A stretch of 64,000 nucleotides of DNA from Lachnospiraceae bacterium (GTDB taxonomy: Bacteria > Bacillota > Clostridia > Lachnospirales > Lachnospiraceae): the NCBI GenBank assembly GCA_015056815.1, contig SVFN01000003.1:1-64000 (forward strand), in the 5' to 3' direction. Shown here piece by piece: positions 33,128 through 42,070 of this stretch (its first letter is position 1; every line of letters starts with the position of its first letter). The notes under the pieces were generated by a model. It was not told the origin of the DNA. It did not search any database and saw nothing but the letters and a program-made list of their open reading frames with translations. The position numbers were made by a program, and so were the translations under genes.

Positions 33128-34579
33128 ATGAGCAACGACAGATATGTAAGCCCGCTTTCCGAACGCTATGCAAGCAAAGAGATGCAGTACATTTTTTCAC
33201 CGGATATGAAATTCCGTACCTGGAGGAAATTGTGGATCGCACTTGCTGAGACTGAAATGGAACTGGGACTCAGTCAGAATGGCAAGCCGGTCATCACACA
33301 GGAGATGATCGATGAGCTTAAGGCAAATGCCGAGGACATCAACTATGATGTGGCAAAGGCGCGTGAAAAAGAAGTACGTCATGATGTTATGAGTCATGTA
33401 TATGCATACGGACAGCAGTGCCCGAAGGCTGCCGGCATCATTCATCTGGGAGCTACCTCCTGCTATGTAGGGGACAATACCGATATTATCGTGATGTCAG
33501 AAGCACTGAAGCTGGTAAAGAAAAAACTGGTAAACGTGATCGACGAGCTTGCAAAGTTCGCGAATACTTATAAGGCACAGCCGACACTGGCATTTACGCA
33601 TTTCCAGCCGGCACAGCCGACTACGGTTGGAAAACGTGCAACTCTCTGGACACAGGAATTTCTGATGGATTTAGAGGATCTGGAATATGTTCTTTCCACC
33701 CTGAAACTTTTGGGATCAAAAGGTACTACCGGTACACAGGCTTCTTTCCTGGAGCTGTTTGACGGGGATCAGGAGACGATCGATAAGATCGATCCCATGA
33801 TCGCAAAGAAGATGGGATTTGATAAATGCTATCCTGTTTCCGGACAGACATACAGTCGTAAGGTGGACACCAGGGTCTGCAATGTTCTCGCGGGGATCGC
33901 GGCAAGTGCTCATAAGATGTCCAATGATATCCGGCTTCTGCAGCATTTAAAAGAGGTGGAGGAGCCGTTTGAGAAGAGCCAGATCGGATCATCTGCCATG
34001 GCTTATAAACGTAATCCCATGAGAAGTGAGAGGATCGCTTCCCTTTCCAGATATGTGATGATCGATGCACTCAATCCGGCGATCACATCTGCGACACAGT
34101 GGTTTGAGAGAACGTTAGATGATTCTGCGAACAAGAGACTTTCCATTCCGGAGGCTTTCCTCGCGATCGACGGTATTCTGGATCTTTGCCTGAATGTCGT
34201 AGACGGACTGGTGGTCTATGATAAGGTCATCACCAAACGGCTTATGAGTGAGCTTCCGTTTATGGCGACAGAAAACATTATGATGGATGCGGTAAAGCTT
34301 GGCGGCAATCGTCAGGAGCTTCATGAGAAGATCCGGGAACTTTCCATGGAAGCAGGCAGGAATGTAAAGCAGTTTGGCAAAGAGAATAATCTGTTGGAGC
34401 TGATCGCGGCAGATGACAGTTTCCCGATGACTCTTGAAAAGCTGCAGGAAACGATGGAGCCTTCCAAATATGTGGGTCGTTCCGAGCGTCAGGTAGAAAA
34501 ATTCCTGGAAGAATTTGTAAATCCGGTTCTGGAGGCAAATAAAGAACTGTTAGGTATTAAGGCAGAGATCAATGTATAG
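33128..34579 (+). CDS. purB: Adenylosuccinate lyase
   Basis: A 483-residue enzyme of the fumarase/aspartase superfamily that cleaves adenylosuccinate and SAICAR in purine synthesis. Motifs include HLGATSCYVGDNTD, LAFTHFQPAQPTTVGKR and the catalytic flexible loop GSSAMAYKRNPMRSERI. The length suits the longer animal-like PurB type common in Clostridia. GAAAGGA supports ATG 33128. purA follows 33 bp later, placing the two AMP-branch enzymes in one operon. Confidence 0.95.
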   Translation: MSNDRYVSPLSERYASKEMQYIFSPDMKFRTWRKLWIALAETEMELGLSQNGKPVITQEMIDELKANAEDINYDVAKAREKEVRHDVMSHVYAYGQQCPKAAGIIHLGATSCYVGDNTDIIVMSEALKLVKKKLVNVIDELAKFANTYKAQPTLAFTHFQPAQPTTVGKRATLWTQEFLMDLEDLEYVLSTLKLLGSKGTTGTQASFLELFDGDQETIDKIDPMIAKKMGFDKCYPVSGQTYSRKVDTRVCNVLAGIAASAHKMSNDIRLLQHLKEVEEPFEKSQIGSSAMAYKRNPMRSERIASLSRYVMIDALNPAITSATQWFERTLDDSANKRLSIPEAFLAIDGILDLCLNVVDGLVVYDKVITKRLMSELPFMATENIMMDAVKLGGNRQELHEKIRELSMEAGRNVKQFGKENNLLELIAADDSFPMTLEKLQETMEPSKYVGRSERQVEKFLEEFVNPVLEANKELLGIKAEINV

Positions 34580-34612
34580 ATTAAATGAAGTGAATGTTAG
34601 GAGGTTTCTATT

Positions 34613-35908
34613 ATGGTAAAAGCAGTTGTTGGAGCAAACTGGGGTGATGAAGGAAAAGGCAAGATCACGGACATGCTTGCAAAGGAAGCGGATATCATTG
34701 TACGTTTTCAGGGCGGAGCCAATGCAGGTCATACGATCGTGAACAATTATGGTAAGTTTGCATTACATACCTTACCTTCCGGCGTTTTTTATGATCATAC
34801 CACGAGCATCATCGGTAACGGTGTGGCGTTAAACATTCCGGTGCTGTTCAATGAGATCAAATCCATTACGGACAGAAATGTGCCGATGCCAAAGATTCTG
34901 GTATCCGACAGAGCACAGATGGTTATGCCGTATCACATTTTGTTTGACCAGTATGAGGAGGAGCGTCTGGGCGGCAAGTCTTTTGGCTCGACCAAATCCG
35001 GTATTGCACCTTTTTATTCCGACAAATATGCCAAGATCGGTTTCCAGGTGAGCGAACTTTTTGACGAGGAGCTTTTGAAGGAAAAGGTTGTCCGGGTCGC
35101 AGAGACCAAGAACGTGATCTTGGAGCATCTGTATCATAAGCCTTTGATTGTACCGGAAGAATTGCTGGAGACATTACATGAGTACCGCGATATGGTGGCA
35201 CCTTATGTCTGTGATGTTTCTCTGTTCTTAAGTAATGCATTAAAAGAAGGAAAGAGCGTATTGCTGGAGGGACAGCTTGGCACTTTGAAGGATCCGGATC
35301 ACGGTATTTATCCGATGGTAACCTCTTCTTCCACACTGGCAGCATACGGTGCGATCGGAGCAGGTATCCCGCCTTATGAGATCAGTCAGGTCATTACTGT
35401 ATGCAAAGCATACTCTTCCGCAGTCGGAGCAGGTGCTTTTGTTTCAGAGATCTTTGGCGAGGAGGCAGATGAGCTTCGCAGACGCGGCGGTGACGGCGGA
35501 GAGTTCGGTGCGACCACAGGGCGTCCGAGACGTATGGGTTGGTTTGACTGTGTGGCTTCCAAATACGGCTGCCGTCTGCAGGGTACTACGGATGTTGCCT
35601 TTACTGTTCTGGATGTACTGGGATATCTGGATGAGATCCCTGTCTGTGTCGGTTATGAGATCGACGGAGAAGTTACCACTGACTTCCCCGTGACCTGTAA
35701 GTTAGAGAAGGCCAAACCGGTCCTTGAGAAACTTCCGGGCTGGAAAGGCGAGGATATCAGAGGGATCAAAAACTTTGAGGAACTTCCGGAAAACTGCCGC
35801 AGGTATGTGGAATTCGTAGAAGAACAGATCGGCTATCCGATCACCATGGTAAGTAACGGACCGGGGCGTGATGACATTATTTACCGCGAGAGTCCGCTCA
35901 AAAAATAG
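34613..35908 (+). CDS. purA: Adenylosuccinate synthetase
   Basis: A 431-residue GTP-dependent enzyme joining IMP and aspartate, the first step to AMP. It has the N-terminal phosphate loop ANWGDEGKGKITDMLA, the IMP-binding QGGANAGHTIV, LLEGQLGTLKDPDHG in the middle, and GEFGATTGRPRRMGWFD near the C-terminus. AGGAGG precedes ATG 34613. It works in sequence with PurB encoded just upstream. A weak hairpin (35925-35950) without a T-run follows. Confidence 0.96.
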   Translation: MVKAVVGANWGDEGKGKITDMLAKEADIIVRFQGGANAGHTIVNNYGKFALHTLPSGVFYDHTTSIIGNGVALNIPVLFNEIKSITDRNVPMPKILVSDRAQMVMPYHILFDQYEEERLGGKSFGSTKSGIAPFYSDKYAKIGFQVSELFDEELLKEKVVRVAETKNVILEHLYHKPLIVPEELLETLHEYRDMVAPYVCDVSLFLSNALKEGKSVLLEGQLGTLKDPDHGIYPMVTSSSTLAAYGAIGAGIPPYEISQVITVCKAYSSAVGAGAFVSEIFGEEADELRRRGGDGGEFGATTGRPRRMGWFDCVASKYGCRLQGTTDVAFTVLDVLGYLDEIPVCVGYEIDGEVTTDFPVTCKLEKAKPVLEKLPGWKGEDIRGIKNFEELPENCRRYVEFVEEQIGYPITMVSNGPGRDDIIYRESPLKK

Positions 35909-35984
35909 AAAGATCACGGGAATTGTTCAGGGTGCTGCAGCACTTTGAACGATTGCCGGTTCGATATGATTAGGATTTGTCAGA

Positions 35985-36593
35985 ATGATAAAAAACATAG
36001 TATTTGATATAGGAAATGTGCTGACAGTGTTCTGCTGGGAAAAGTTTTTTTGCAGTTTCGGTTATCCGGAGGAAATAGTGGAGCGCATTGCGAAGGCAAC
36101 AGCTTTAAATGCTTCGTGGAATGAATATGACAGAGGCGTATTAAGCGACGAAGAGGTTTTGGAATTATTTATCGACCAGGATCCGGGAATCGAAAAGGAG
36201 CTTCGAGAGGTGAACCGTAATATCAGCGGGATCTTAGAGCGCTGCGATTATGCGATACCATGGATCGAGTCTTTGCATGAAAAAGGCTATAAGGTTTATT
36301 ATCTGTCTAACTTTTTCCGAAAAGCCGAAGTGGAATGTGCACACGCACTGGATTTTATCCCGCATACGGACGGTGGTATCCTTTCTTACAAAGAAAAACT
36401 GATCAAGCCGGATGAAGAGATCTATCAGCTTTTGTTTAAACGATTTGGATTGATACCGCAGGAATGTGTCTTTATTGATGATCGCAGTGATAACTGTGAA
36501 ACGGCAAAAAGGCTTGGCATGAAAGCAATCTGCTTTCAGGATCAGGCGCAGGCACAAAATGAGCTGGCATTACTTCTTAATAAGCAAAGTTAG
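35985..36593 (+). CDS. HAD-superfamily phosphatase (YihX-like)
   Basis: A 202-residue hydrolase. The first HAD motif is VFDIGNVLTVF, where Asp acts as nucleophile and the usual second Asp is replaced by Asn. Motif 2 is YYLSNFF, the motif 3 lysine is in KEKLIKPDEEIYQ, and motif 4 is CVFIDDRSDN. The order and size fit the YihX/epoxide-hydrolase-like group, some of which dephosphorylate sugar phosphates. The substrate is unknown. It lies between purA and the pseudokinase gene. Confidence 0.85.
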   Translation: MIKNIVFDIGNVLTVFCWEKFFCSFGYPEEIVERIAKATALNASWNEYDRGVLSDEEVLELFIDQDPGIEKELREVNRNISGILERCDYAIPWIESLHEKGYKVYYLSNFFRKAEVECAHALDFIPHTDGGILSYKEKLIKPDEEIYQLLFKRFGLIPQECVFIDDRSDNCETAKRLGMKAICFQDQAQAQNELALLLNKQS

Positions 36594-36664
36594 AGTAATC
36601 ATTCAGATATCGCGGGGGCTTTTTGGGTAAAGCCCGGCGGTTTTACGTTAGAAAGGTTTGCAAC

Positions 36665-38155
36665 ATGGCATTCAATAGAACACCGGAGAAGCAATACGCT
36701 CTTGCATTAGAGACTGTGATTGAAGACCGGTATGTGATCAAACAGGTGCTGGGACTGAATGGTCTGAGCATCACATATAAAGCATATGACACGTTCAGGG
36801 ATCAGACGATCGTTCTGAGAGAAATCTATCCGGCGGCGATCGTAACACGCAATTTTGACGATAAACTGCGCGTGGAATGTGTCAGACCTTCTGATGAGCA
36901 TATGTATCATGAAATGCTGCAGAAATGCATTCAGAAGGCCAAAAAGATGATCCGGCTTTATCCGCTGGAGGGAATCTCGAATATCATCCGGTATGTGGAA
37001 GCGAATCATACGGTTTATCTGATCATGGATTACATCGATGGGATCAGTCTTCCGGTCTTTTTTGAAAAGAAACGGGCAAGCAGGATGGAGCTTGATAAGA
37101 CAGTCGAGCTTTTACAGCCGGTACTGGAGTCTTTAAAAAAGATCCATGCGGCGGGACTGTTTCATGGAAGGATCAGTCCGGATTCGATCATTCTGGATTC
37201 GAAAAGACATGCCCACCTGGTTGGATTCGGTGATCCGATGGAAGAAGTCGCACTGGAAGTGTTTGGAGAGAACACTGCGCGCGAGTTTGCATTTGCTCCG
37301 GTTGAGCAGTATGTTCCGGGCGGTGTGCAGGGGACGACGACAGATGTGTATGCGGTCGGAGCAGTGATCTATCTGTGTGTGACAGGCGTATGGCCGGCGG
37401 CTTTTTATGAGAGAGTCGGGAATGTCACAGGAGAGAACGATCCGCTAAAATCTCCCTGGGAGCTGGGAGTTCCCATTATGGAGTTTCAAAGTGATGCGAT
37501 CATGAAAGCTCTGGCAGTCTATACCTTTGACCGCTTTCAGAGCATTCAGGAATTTATCGATGCGTTGGAACTGGATGAGTTTAAAGAAGGACCGTCTGCG
37601 GTATATACGACACGACTGCCGGCGAAATTTGCAGCGAAACAAAGATGGATCAGAATTGCACAGCTGGCAGCAGCATTGCTTGTGATCGTTCTCGTTGCTT
37701 CGGTAGTCTCGAAAACCGGAAAGGCGCTGCGTGCCTCGGAAGAAAACAAGTTTTATGAGAATCTGGTTGACAGGTCTCTTTACGACAAATGTGATATACT
37801 TGCGAACCTTCCGGAAAAAGAATGGGCACGCTATGGAAATGATTATACGGCTTCCGTGACCGAGAATGATATTTCCGTCCGTTATTATGACCTGAACAGT
37901 AAACGGTTTGCGGATTTTTCCGAGTTTTCGAAGGTGGTCGGTAATTATAAATATGTATGTCTTGATTTCAGAAGAGACCATCATGTGATCCTTACTTATC
38001 TGACTCCGGGCAAAAAAGAGAGCTATGAATGTGATCTTACAAAATACGGAAGCTATTACAGGATTGAGCATATTGTGATGGAAAACGGAAGCGAGACCGT
38101 TCACGAGAAGCTGGAAGTCAATCCCGCCCAGCCTGATGGAGCGGCAGGACAATAG
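36665..38155 (+). CDS. Membrane-anchored Ser/Thr pseudokinase
   Basis: A 496-residue protein with a kinase-fold cytosolic part (about 1-300), one membrane helix (about 332-350, IAQLAAALLVIVLVASVVS) and an extracellular domain of about 145 residues. The fold is clear from LGLNGLSITYKAYD (Gly loop), VYLIMDYIDGISL (hinge) and TDVYAVGAVIYLCVTGVWP (helix F). All three catalytic signatures are altered: the VAIK lysine is replaced in IVLREIYP (Arg near residue 52), HRD is HGR in HGRISPDSI (about 167), and DFG is GFG (about 187). It should therefore bind partners or signals without phosphorylating. GAAAGG supports ATG 36665. The C-terminal sensor has no recognised family. Confidence 0.82.
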   Translation: MAFNRTPEKQYALALETVIEDRYVIKQVLGLNGLSITYKAYDTFRDQTIVLREIYPAAIVTRNFDDKLRVECVRPSDEHMYHEMLQKCIQKAKKMIRLYPLEGISNIIRYVEANHTVYLIMDYIDGISLPVFFEKKRASRMELDKTVELLQPVLESLKKIHAAGLFHGRISPDSIILDSKRHAHLVGFGDPMEEVALEVFGENTAREFAFAPVEQYVPGGVQGTTTDVYAVGAVIYLCVTGVWPAAFYERVGNVTGENDPLKSPWELGVPIMEFQSDAIMKALAVYTFDRFQSIQEFIDALELDEFKEGPSAVYTTRLPAKFAAKQRWIRIAQLAAALLVIVLVASVVSKTGKALRASEENKFYENLVDRSLYDKCDILANLPEKEWARYGNDYTASVTENDISVRYYDLNSKRFADFSEFSKVVGNYKYVCLDFRRDHHVILTYLTPGKKESYECDLTKYGSYYRIEHIVMENGSETVHEKLEVNPAQPDGAAGQ

Positions 38156-38236
38156 TTTTTTCAAGATTTATTTGAAAAATAATAAAAAGTGTTATATACT
38201 ATACAGAGATTTTTTGAAAAAAGAAGGAGAAAAGAA

Positions 38237-38740
38237 ATGGCATTATTACAGCAGTGGAGAGATATAGCATATTCAGAGCAGGCTGGCAGAGAGAGACTGC
38301 AGAAGCTTTGGGGAGCATATTTCCAGAGAGAAAAAGAAATCTATCAGATATTACTGAAAGACCCCGATACGGAGGTAAAAGGTACCGTAAAGGAGCTGGC
38401 AGAAAAATACAATGTGGATATTATGACGATGACAGGATTTCTGGATGGCATCAATGAGTCTCTGGTGGAAGAGAATCCGATCGAAGAGATGGAAGAGGAT
38501 ACCGTTGTCAGCCTGAAGTTTGACAAAGAGCGTCTTTATAAGAACATGGTCGCTGCAGAGGCAGACTGGCTCTACAATCTGGAGGAGTGGCATCCGATCT
38601 TTGATGAGGACAAGCGTAAAGAGCTTTATAAAGAGCAGAAACGTTCTACCACGATCGTCAAAGAGCAGAAAGTATATCCGAACGATCCGTGTCCTTGCGG
38701 AAGCGGCAAGAAATACAAAAAGTGCTGTGGTAAAAACTAA
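38237..38740 (+). CDS. SEC-C motif protein
   Basis: A 167-residue soluble protein. ATG 38237 follows AAGGAG; a longer frame upstream lacks a ribosome site. The N-terminus is helical and acidic; the C-terminus is a typical SEC-C zinc motif, [21 protein letters not shown] tails occur on SecA and many small proteins, where they bind zinc and, in SecA, SecB or ribosomes. The rest has no other motif I know. It is probably a small adaptor. It lies upstream of the thrS T-box but is a separate unit. Confidence 0.82.
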   Translation: MALLQQWRDIAYSEQAGRERLQKLWGAYFQREKEIYQILLKDPDTEVKGTVKELAEKYNVDIMTMTGFLDGINESLVEENPIEEMEEDTVVSLKFDKERLYKNMVAAEADWLYNLEEWHPIFDEDKRKELYKEQKRSTTIVKEQKVYPNDPCPCGSGKKYKKCCGKN

Positions 38741-38867
38741 TAGTTGTTACTATTTGGACAGATCCAATAGCAACGATAGTTTGTTGAGCCGTAAACGTGC
38801 AGCAGATGTGTATTTCGGCTATGTATAAGTAACTGGTAGTTTACAAATCCACGGTTTTGGGATAAAA

Positions 38868-38873
38868 TATAAT
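38868..38873 (+). promoter_or_regulatory. Probable -10 box for the T-box transcript
   Basis: TATAAT at 38868-38873; the expected -35 position has no good match, so only the -10 box is supported. Confidence 0.4.
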
Positions 38874-38899
38874 TACTTACAGCAAAAGCAAAACAGAGA

Positions 38900-39160
38900 A
38901 AACGTAGAAGGGAAGAGTAAGATATCCGCCTGTTTCAGAGAGAGATACATCTGGTGTGAGTGTCTTAACAGAAGATATCCGAAGACCACCCCTGAGTGAC
39001 CTTAATACAGTCCGGTGATTCCGTTACCATCAGAGTATCGCTGTAATCCATGCAAAGAGTGGATATGGCGTCTCATGAGCGGCCGGCATGCCGGCAACTT
39101 GGGTGGAACCGCGTAACTTACGTCCCTTGTATACCTTTCAGGTATGCAAGGGATTTTTTG
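38900..39160 (+). ncRNA. T-box leader, threonine specific
   Basis: The diagnostic T-box sequence GGGTGGAACCGCG is at 39101-39113. Upstream are the stem I features AGAGAGATAC and GGTGTGAGTG, and a specifier-loop pattern GAAGACCAC in which ACC (38985-38987) is a threonine codon. A perfect palindrome, GCCGGCATGCCGGC (39082-39095), makes an extra stem. The terminator is TCCCTTGTATACC with GGTATGCAAGGGA, followed by TTTTTT (39154-39159). Uncharged tRNA-Thr would favour the antiterminator and allow read-through to the 75-residue gene and thrS. Confidence 0.9.
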
Positions 39161-39190
39161 TATACGAAAGAAATGAAGCGCTGCGATCTG

Positions 39191-39279
39191 TTTTGCTTAC
39201 GGAACTTAAAACAGTAAGTGAAAAATGGTGTCAGAGGACAATGAAGCATTTTTCACTTACGGAATTTAAAAGAAAGGAG
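39191..39279 (+). promoter_or_regulatory. Three-arm leader element, copy 2
   Basis: Arm A TTTTGCTTAC (39191-39200) with loop GGAACTTAAAACA, arm B GTAAGTGAAAAATG (39214-39227), and arm C CATTTTTCACTTAC (39247-39260) followed by GGAATTTAAAAG. B pairs perfectly with C over 14 bp, or with A over about 10 with wobbles. The ribosome site AAAGGAG of the 75-residue gene follows arm C. Confidence 0.6.
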
Positions 39280-39287
39280 ACAAAACT

Positions 39288-39515
39288 ATGGAAATCGTAA
39301 AAACAAAATGTGATGAGTGGAAGGAAAAAATGCTGGATGGCGAGATCAAGATGGAAAAGACCACCTTCTGGCTGCTTTTGGCGGTGATCCTTTTGGCAGG
39401 TATTCTTTATGGACTTCTGACTGCGCCGATGACCCATGGTGTGACGATCGGCTGCAACAATAACTGTGTGCCGGAAGATTTTTTCGATGGCGACGAAGAC
39501 GAGGATGAAGATTAA
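39288..39515 (+). CDS. 75-residue single-span membrane protein between T-box and thrS
   Basis: The product has a charged N-terminus (MEIVKTKCDEWKEKML), one membrane helix (FWLLLAVILLAGILYGLL), then GCNNNCVPEDFF and a very acidic tail (DGDEDEDED). AAAGGAG supports ATG 39288. It lies downstream of the Thr T-box terminator and 52 bp before thrS with no terminator between, so the T-box may control it too. It also has its own three-arm leader. The acidic tail and paired Cys suggest metal binding, which is only a guess. No family recognised. Confidence 0.65.
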   Translation: MEIVKTKCDEWKEKMLDGEIKMEKTTFWLLLAVILLAGILYGLLTAPMTHGVTIGCNNNCVPEDFFDGDEDEDED

Positions 39516-39567
39516 ACAATACGAAAAACAGTAGGTAAGAATTTAAAATAAGAAAAGAGGAGTAAGT

Positions 39568-41628
39568 ATGAAAATCACATTAAAAGACGGTTCCGTAAAG
39601 GAATACGCAGAGGCAAAGAGCGTTTACGAGATCGCTCTTGACATCAGTGAAGGACTGGCAAGAAATGCCTGCGCCGGAGAAGTAAACGGAGAGATAGTGG
39701 ATCTGAGGACACAGATCAGCGAGGACTGTACCTTAAGCATTCTGACCACGAAGGATGAAGGCGGACTTTCCACACTGCGTCATACCACAGCACACATCAT
39801 GGCAGAAGCTGTCAAGAGACTGTTCCCGAATGCGAAATGTGCGATCGGACCGTCCATTGCAGAAGGCTTCTATTATGACTTTGATGCAGAACCGTTCTCC
39901 AGAGAAGATCTGGATAATATCGAGGCCGAGATGAAGAAAATCATCAAGGAGGGACACAAATTAGAGCGCTTTACCCTCCCCAGAGATAAGGCAATCGAAT
40001 TCATGCAGGAGAGAGAAGAACCATATAAAGTAGAGCTGATTCAGGATCTGCCACAGGATGCGGAGATCTCTTTCTATGATCAGGGTGGATTTGTGGATCT
40101 GTGTGCAGGGCCTCACTTAATGAGCACCAAAGGGATCAAATCTTTTAAGCTGATCAGTTCTTCCATGGCTTATTGGAGAGGTGATTCCAATAAGGCACAG
40201 CTTCAGCGTATTTACGGAACGGTATTTGCAAAGAAAGAAGAGCTTGCAGCATATTTGGAGCACCTGGAGGATATCAAGAAACGGGATCATAACAAACTCG
40301 GCCGTGAGATGGAGCTGTTTACCACAGTAGATGTCATCGGACAGGGACTTCCGCTGATCCTTCCCAAAGGTGTGAAGATCATACAGAAGATGCAGCGCTG
40401 GATCGAAGATGTGGAAGATAAAGAGTGGGGATACGTCCGTACCAGGACACCGTTTATGGCCAAATCCAATCTCTACAAGCTTTCCGATCACTGGTTCCAC
40501 TACAAGGATGGTATGTTTGTATTAAATGACGATCTGATGAGTGAGAACGAGGCACTGGAGGATCAGAAGCTTTACAGCGATGCCTCCGTTGCCATGAAGA
40601 ATGCCCAGGAGCATGTTTACAATGACGCACAGGGCAGAGAGGTTATGGCACTTCGTCCGATGACCTGCCCGTTCCAGTATTTTGTATACAAATCAAAACA
40701 GAGAAGCTACAGGGATCTCCCTTACCGTATGGGCGAGACTTCCACACTGTTTCGTAATGAAGATTCCGGAGAAATGCACGGACTGACAAGAGTCCGCCAG
40801 TTCACGATCTCAGAGGGACACCTGGTATGTATGCCGGAGCAGATCGCAGATGAGTTTAAGAACTGTGTAAATCTGGCAAAATACTGCCTGACAACTCTGG
40901 GACTGGAAGGCGATGTGACTTACCGTATGAGTAAGTGGGATCCGAAGAATCCGGATAAATACATGGGAACAGCTAAAGACTGGGATATGGTACAGGATAA
41001 GATGCGTGAAATCTTAGACGATATCGGACTGGTTTATACCGAAGAAGACGGCGAGGCTGCTTTCTACGGACCGAAGTTGGATATTCAGGCAAAGAATGTT
41101 TACGGCAAAGAAGACACTATGATCACGATCCAGCTGGATATGTTCCTGGCAGAGCGTTATGATATGTACTATATTGATGCAAACGGCGAGAAGAAACGTC
41201 CGTACATCATCCACAGAACCTCCATGGGCTGCTATGAGAGAACCCTGGCATGGCTCATCGAGCATTATGCAGGCAAGTTCCCGACCTGGCTGTGTCCGGA
41301 ACAGGTCCGTGTACTTCCGATTTCCGAGAAATATGCGGATTACGCGGAGAAAGTCAGGAAAGAGCTTGCGAGAAACGATGTGGATGTGGAAGTGGATAAC
41401 CGTTCCGAGAAGATCGGCTTCAAGATCCGCGAGGCAAGACTTGCCAAAGTGCCTTACTTATTAGTGGTAGGCGCGCAGGAAGAGGCAGACGTAACGGTTT
41501 CTGTCAGAAGCCGTTACGAAGGCAACGAAGGAAGCAAGACTATCGAAGAATTCACAGAGCAGATCTGCAAGGAGATCCGTACCAAGGAGATCCGCGTAGA
41601 GCTTCCGGAGGAAGAGAAGAAAAAATAA
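39568..41628 (+). CDS. thrS: Threonyl-tRNA synthetase
   Basis: A 686-residue class II synthetase. Layout: TGS domain (1-60), the editing domain with HTTAHIMAEAV and the zinc-like DLCAGPHL, then the catalytic domain with MTCPFQYF, FTISEGHLVC and IHRTSMGCYERTLAWLIEHY, whose Cys and two His residues bind the active-site zinc, and a C-terminal anticodon-binding domain (QVRVLPISEKYADYAEKV). GAGGAG supports ATG 39568. Its expression is controlled by the T-box at 38900-39160. Confidence 0.97.
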   Translation: MKITLKDGSVKEYAEAKSVYEIALDISEGLARNACAGEVNGEIVDLRTQISEDCTLSILTTKDEGGLSTLRHTTAHIMAEAVKRLFPNAKCAIGPSIAEGFYYDFDAEPFSREDLDNIEAEMKKIIKEGHKLERFTLPRDKAIEFMQEREEPYKVELIQDLPQDAEISFYDQGGFVDLCAGPHLMSTKGIKSFKLISSSMAYWRGDSNKAQLQRIYGTVFAKKEELAAYLEHLEDIKKRDHNKLGREMELFTTVDVIGQGLPLILPKGVKIIQKMQRWIEDVEDKEWGYVRTRTPFMAKSNLYKLSDHWFHYKDGMFVLNDDLMSENEALEDQKLYSDASVAMKNAQEHVYNDAQGREVMALRPMTCPFQYFVYKSKQRSYRDLPYRMGETSTLFRNEDSGEMHGLTRVRQFTISEGHLVCMPEQIADEFKNCVNLAKYCLTTLGLEGDVTYRMSKWDPKNPDKYMGTAKDWDMVQDKMREILDDIGLVYTEEDGEAAFYGPKLDIQAKNVYGKEDTMITIQLDMFLAERYDMYYIDANGEKKRPYIIHRTSMGCYERTLAWLIEHYAGKFPTWLCPEQVRVLPISEKYADYAEKVRKELARNDVDVEVDNRSEKIGFKIREARLAKVPYLLVVGAQEEADVTVSVRSRYEGNEGSKTIEEFTEQICKEIRTKEIRVELPEEEKKK

Positions 41629-41643
41629 GACCGGCTGAATAAA

Positions 41644-41700
41644 AAATGAGACTATCAGAAATAACCGTGAAAGATTGTTATGATAGTCTCATTTATTTTT
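41644..41700 (+). terminator. Rho-independent terminator after thrS
   Basis: AAATGAGACTATCA (41644-41657) pairs with TGATAGTCTCATTT (41681-41694), followed by ATTTTT. Confidence 0.85.
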
Positions 41701-41850
41701 ATGTGCAGTCTGATGAAAGCATATTTATCCGCGTCCGATATGTGTATACGGATAATGGAGAATCGTGATTTTGGCGATCATTATAAGAAATAAGCAGAGG
41801 TACACATGAAAATGCATTGGAAAGAACGTATAAAGGATACTGCTTTTTCA

Positions 41851-41936
41851 TTGCATATAAAGGCTAAATTAGCTATAATGAGCAAAGAGATTCATTTGGG
41901 ATATCTCACATATAGTAGTGAGATATCCCAAATGAA
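41851..41936 (+). promoter_or_regulatory. Promoter followed by a perfect 19-bp hairpin
   Basis: TTGCAT (41851-41856), a 17-bp spacer and TATAAT (41874-41879). A few bases later TTCATTTGGGATATCTCAC (41891-41909) pairs perfectly with GTGAGATATCCCAAATGAA (41918-41936) around an 8-nt loop. There is no T-run. The RNA would start almost at the hairpin, so this may be a stabilising 5' structure or a regulator-binding palindrome for the acyltransferase gene. The rest of the 41701-42070 gap holds nothing I recognise. Confidence 0.55.
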
Positions 41937-42070
41937 GAAGTCAGGAATGAATTTATAAGGTTGGTTGAAAATTACGAAATAATGAATTGCAAACTAAAAT
42001 ATTTTGTATTTTGCTCCTGCGCTGAGTACGGAAACATAAAACATCACAGAAAGGTTTGGACAAACGGATC

